Assembly (NCBI GenBank): GCA_018646605.1
Contig: JABGUL010000007.1
Location: forward strand, 1 to 64,000
From: Flavobacteriaceae bacterium
Lineage (GTDB): Bacteria; Bacteroidota; Bacteroidia; Flavobacteriales; Flavobacteriaceae
DNA length: 64,000 nucleotides
Reading direction: 5' to 3'
Part shown: in pieces, positions 62,219 through 64,000 of the stretch
How positions within the stretch are numbered: position 1 is the first letter of the stretch
How the letters are laid out: each line of letters begins with the position of its first letter
Notes under the pieces: model-generated
What the model was told of the DNA's origin: nothing
The model's input: only the letters and a program-made list of their open reading frames with translations
The model's database searches: none
Program-made: the position numbers and the translations under genes

Positions 62219-63403
62219 TTAAGCCAAGGCTTTGGCAATTCGTTTTACGGCTTCTTGAATATTCTCAACCGATGCAGCATAAGAAATTCGAATACAAGCG
62301 TCATTTCCAAAGGCTTCCCCTGTAACTGTTGCTACGTGTGCTTCTTCAAGAAGGAACATTGAGAAATCAGAAGCAGTAGAAATTGTTTTTCCTTGAATGG
62401 TTTTTCCAAAATAATAAGAAACATCAGGAAAAACATAAAAGGCTCCTTGTGGCTTATTCATTTTAAAACCAGGTATTGCACTTAGTAAGTCAATGATCAT
62501 CACACGGCGTTTTGCAAACTCATCAATCATATATTGAATGTTGCTAACAGGTGCTTCTAAAGCAGCTATTGTTGCGCGTTGAGCAATACAATTGGCTCCA
62601 GAAGTAATTTGTCCTTGCATCTTATTGCAAGCCTTGGCAATCCATTGGGGAGCGCCAATATATCCGATGCGCCATCCTGTCATGGCAAAAGCTTTTGCAA
62701 CACCATTTACTGTGATAGTACGATCGTATAATTCTGGTATGGCTGCAATACTAAAATGTGCCGTACCATAATTGATGTGCTCGTATATCTCGTCTGAGAG
62801 AATATAAATGTCTGTATGTTTTTCGAGAACTTTTCCTAAAGCACGATATTCCGCTTCAGTATAAATTGTTCCACTGGGGTTGTTGGGAGAGTTGAACATA
62901 ATCAGCTTTGTCTTGGGTGTAATAGCCGCTTCCAATTGTTCCGGTGTAATTTTAAAGTCAGTTTCAATCGAAGAAGGGATAATGATCGATTTTGCTTCTG
63001 CTAGAGTTGCAATGGCAGAATAGCTTACCCAATAGGGGGCGGGTAACAAAACTTCATCTCCTGGATCGAGTAACACCATGCATAAATTGGCAATCGACTG
63101 CTTGGCTCCTGTGGAGACAACCACTTGCGAGGGTTTGTAGTCTAGACCATTATCGCGCTTAAACTTTTGGCATATCGCTTCCTTTAAATCGGCGTATCCA
63201 TCAACGGGAGAATAGGAATTCCAATTGTCTTTTACAGCCTGAATGGCAGCGTCTTTAATGAATTCTGGTGTATTAAAATCGGGTTCTCCAAGACTTAATC
63301 CGATAATATCTATTCCTTGATTTTTTAACTCCCTGGCTTTTGCTGCCATGGCAAGCGTTTCTGAAACAGGCAAGCTGTTTATCCGTGCTGAAAGTTGTTC
63401 CAT
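62219..63403 (-). CDS. class I aspartate aminotransferase
   Basis: The 394-residue PLP enzyme has IIGLSLGEPDFNTPEF, YSPVDGYADLKEAI, FNSPNNPSGTIYTEAEY, the PLP Lys in VNGVAKAFAMTGWRIGYIG (about residue 234) and IRISYAAS near the end, the usual substrate Arg. It transfers amino groups between aspartate and 2-oxoglutarate, with some breadth in this clade. It begins six bases after the desaturase stop on the same strand, so the two are probably co-transcribed. Confidence 0.94.
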   Translation of the reverse strand: MEQLSARINSLPVSETLAMAAKARELKNQGIDIIGLSLGEPDFNTPEFIKDAAIQAVKDNWNSYSPVDGYADLKEAICQKFKRDNGLDYKPSQVVVSTGAKQSIANLCMVLLDPGDEVLLPAPYWVSYSAIATLAEAKSIIIPSSIETDFKITPEQLEAAITPKTKLIMFNSPNNPSGTIYTEAEYRALGKVLEKHTDIYILSDEIYEHINYGTAHFSIAAIPELYDRTITVNGVAKAFAMTGWRIGYIGAPQWIAKACNKMQGQITSGANCIAQRATIAALEAPVSNIQYMIDEFAKRRVMIIDLLSAIPGFKMNKPQGAFYVFPDVSYYFGKTIQGKTISTASDFSMFLLEEAHVATVTGEAFGNDACIRISYAASVENIQEAVKRIAKALA

Positions 63404-63409
63404 AAAAAT

Positions 63410-64000
63410 TTATGCGGGTTGCGTACCCATTTGTTTTAAAAATCTAAAGTGCGAAAGAAGAGCACTTCGTGTCGTTTTGTATTCGTTATAAGGTAAATTA
63501 AATTCTTTGGCTGTTTTCTTTACAATAGAAGCAATCTTAGTGTAATGAACATGACTAATATGAGGAAAAATATGATGTTCAATCTGATGGTTTAAACCTC
63601 CAGTAAACCAATTCATGAATCTATTTTTAGTAGAAAAATTGACTGTTGTGAGAAGTTGGTGAATCGCCCAAGTGTTTTTCATTGTTCCAGAAGTGTCTGC
63701 TTCAGGCATTTCTGCATCTTCAATAACATGAGCTAATTGGAATACTAAGCTTAAAATAAGCCCTGCGGTGTAATGCATTACTACAAAACCAATGATCACA
63801 TTCCACCATGGTGCATTTATAAAGATTATGGGAATAGCTATCCATATGGTGAAATAAATAATTTTAGTTAAAAATAGTCCCGTCCATTGTAGGCTTGGCC
63901 TCTTGCTATTTGCATAAGAAAGCTTTTTCCTCATGTACCTTTTCATTTGTTGGAAATCTGTAAAAATTGCCCAATTGATTGTTAAAAGGCCATAGAGTAA
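63410..64000 (-). CDS. fatty acid desaturase (acyl-CoA type), N-terminus outside the window
   Basis: The frame stays open to the right edge, with a further 18 codons (LLYGLLTINWAIFTDF) before the Met at 63946, so that Met is internal and the gene starts beyond 64000. Visible parts are two membrane segments (about residues 40-65 and 70-95) and the third histidine box NHQIEHHIFPHIS; the first boxes lie outside or near the edge. It desaturates membrane acyl chains using oxygen and a di-iron centre, useful for membrane fluidity in the cold. It precedes the aspartate aminotransferase by six bases. Confidence 0.92.
   Translation of the reverse strand, partial: LLYGLLTINWAIFTDFQQMKRYMRKKLSYANSKRPSLQWTGLFLTKIIYFTIWIAIPIIFINAPWWNVIIGFVVMHYTAGLILSLVFQLAHVIEDAEMPEADTSGTMKNTWAIHQLLTTVNFSTKNRFMNWFTGGLNHQIEHHIFPHISHVHYTKIASIVKKTAKEFNLPYNEYKTTRSALLSHFRFLKQMGTQPA

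Noticed and set aside
1-64000. CRISPR arrays, insertion sequences, prophage genes
   Set aside because: No regularly spaced repeats, transposases, integrases or phage structural genes were found.

Overview
The window looks like chromosome of a marine-type member of the Flavobacteriia (Bacteroidota). It is AT-rich and densely packed. Several genes are preceded by the Bacteroidota promoter form TTTG-N18/19-TAnnTTTG rather than an E. coli-type -35/-10. The gene set is typical of the group: a GldA-like gliding ABC ATPase, a split MetH, a MoaC-MoaB fusion, a DAHP synthase-chorismate mutase fusion, a Cys-free 'zinc ribbon' coiled-coil protein beside NIF3, and many Bacteroidota-style lipoproteins. 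No insertion sequence, prophage or CRISPR array was seen.

Layout. 1-2.3 kb is an accessory-looking edge: a truncated TPR protein, short orphan frames and decayed coding-like sequence. 2.3-13.6 kb is mixed housekeeping: Dabb protein, NIF3 pair, lpxK, lipA, a small Cys-rich protein / ECF sigma factor / divergent Nramp operon, a LuxR-type regulator, ruvC, hemW and an M20 dipeptidase. A tRNA-Leu(UAG) follows at 13.7 kb. 14.5-24.5 kb is a nearly self-contained molybdenum cofactor cassette (xdhC, mocA on plus; moaA, moaCB, moaE, moeB, moaD, a TSUP permease, moeA on minus) together with its client, an exported two-subunit molybdenum hydroxylase (IorAB type). Upstream on the same strand lie a CDGSH protein, a DUF885 peptidase and a D-aminoacylase-like lipoprotein. 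28-31 kb holds bestrophin-like, CotH-like and alkaline phosphatase genes. 31-34 kb holds a surface polysaccharide trio (Stealth phosphotransferase, glycosyltransferase, DegT aminotransferase). 34-42 kb has fabD, folA, thyA, a bifunctional nuclease, pdhB, a membrane pyrophosphatase and a deoxynucleoside kinase.

42.5-52.3 kb is an eight-gene methionine/SAM operon (metK, metY, metX, osmC-like, metZ-like, metH in two parts, metF) behind a SAM-II riboswitch. 55.4-59.5 kb is an aromatic amino acid operon (pheA, aminotransferase, tyrA, aroG-chorismate mutase). Its leader encodes a 22-residue peptide with nine Phe/Tyr codons in an eleven-codon run, followed by an intrinsic terminator whose 5' arm can pair instead with the end of the leader reading frame. 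This is a complete ribosome-stalling attenuator and is the strongest regulatory finding here. The window closes with a DUF975-like membrane protein, a hemolysin III protein, a DEAD-box helicase, an aspartate aminotransferase and a fatty acid desaturase cut by the edge.

Several genes keep the family fold but lack textbook metal ligands: the zinc ribbon protein, NIF3, the Nramp-like carrier, the D-aminoacylase-like protein and MoeB. Family names for these should be read with that in mind.
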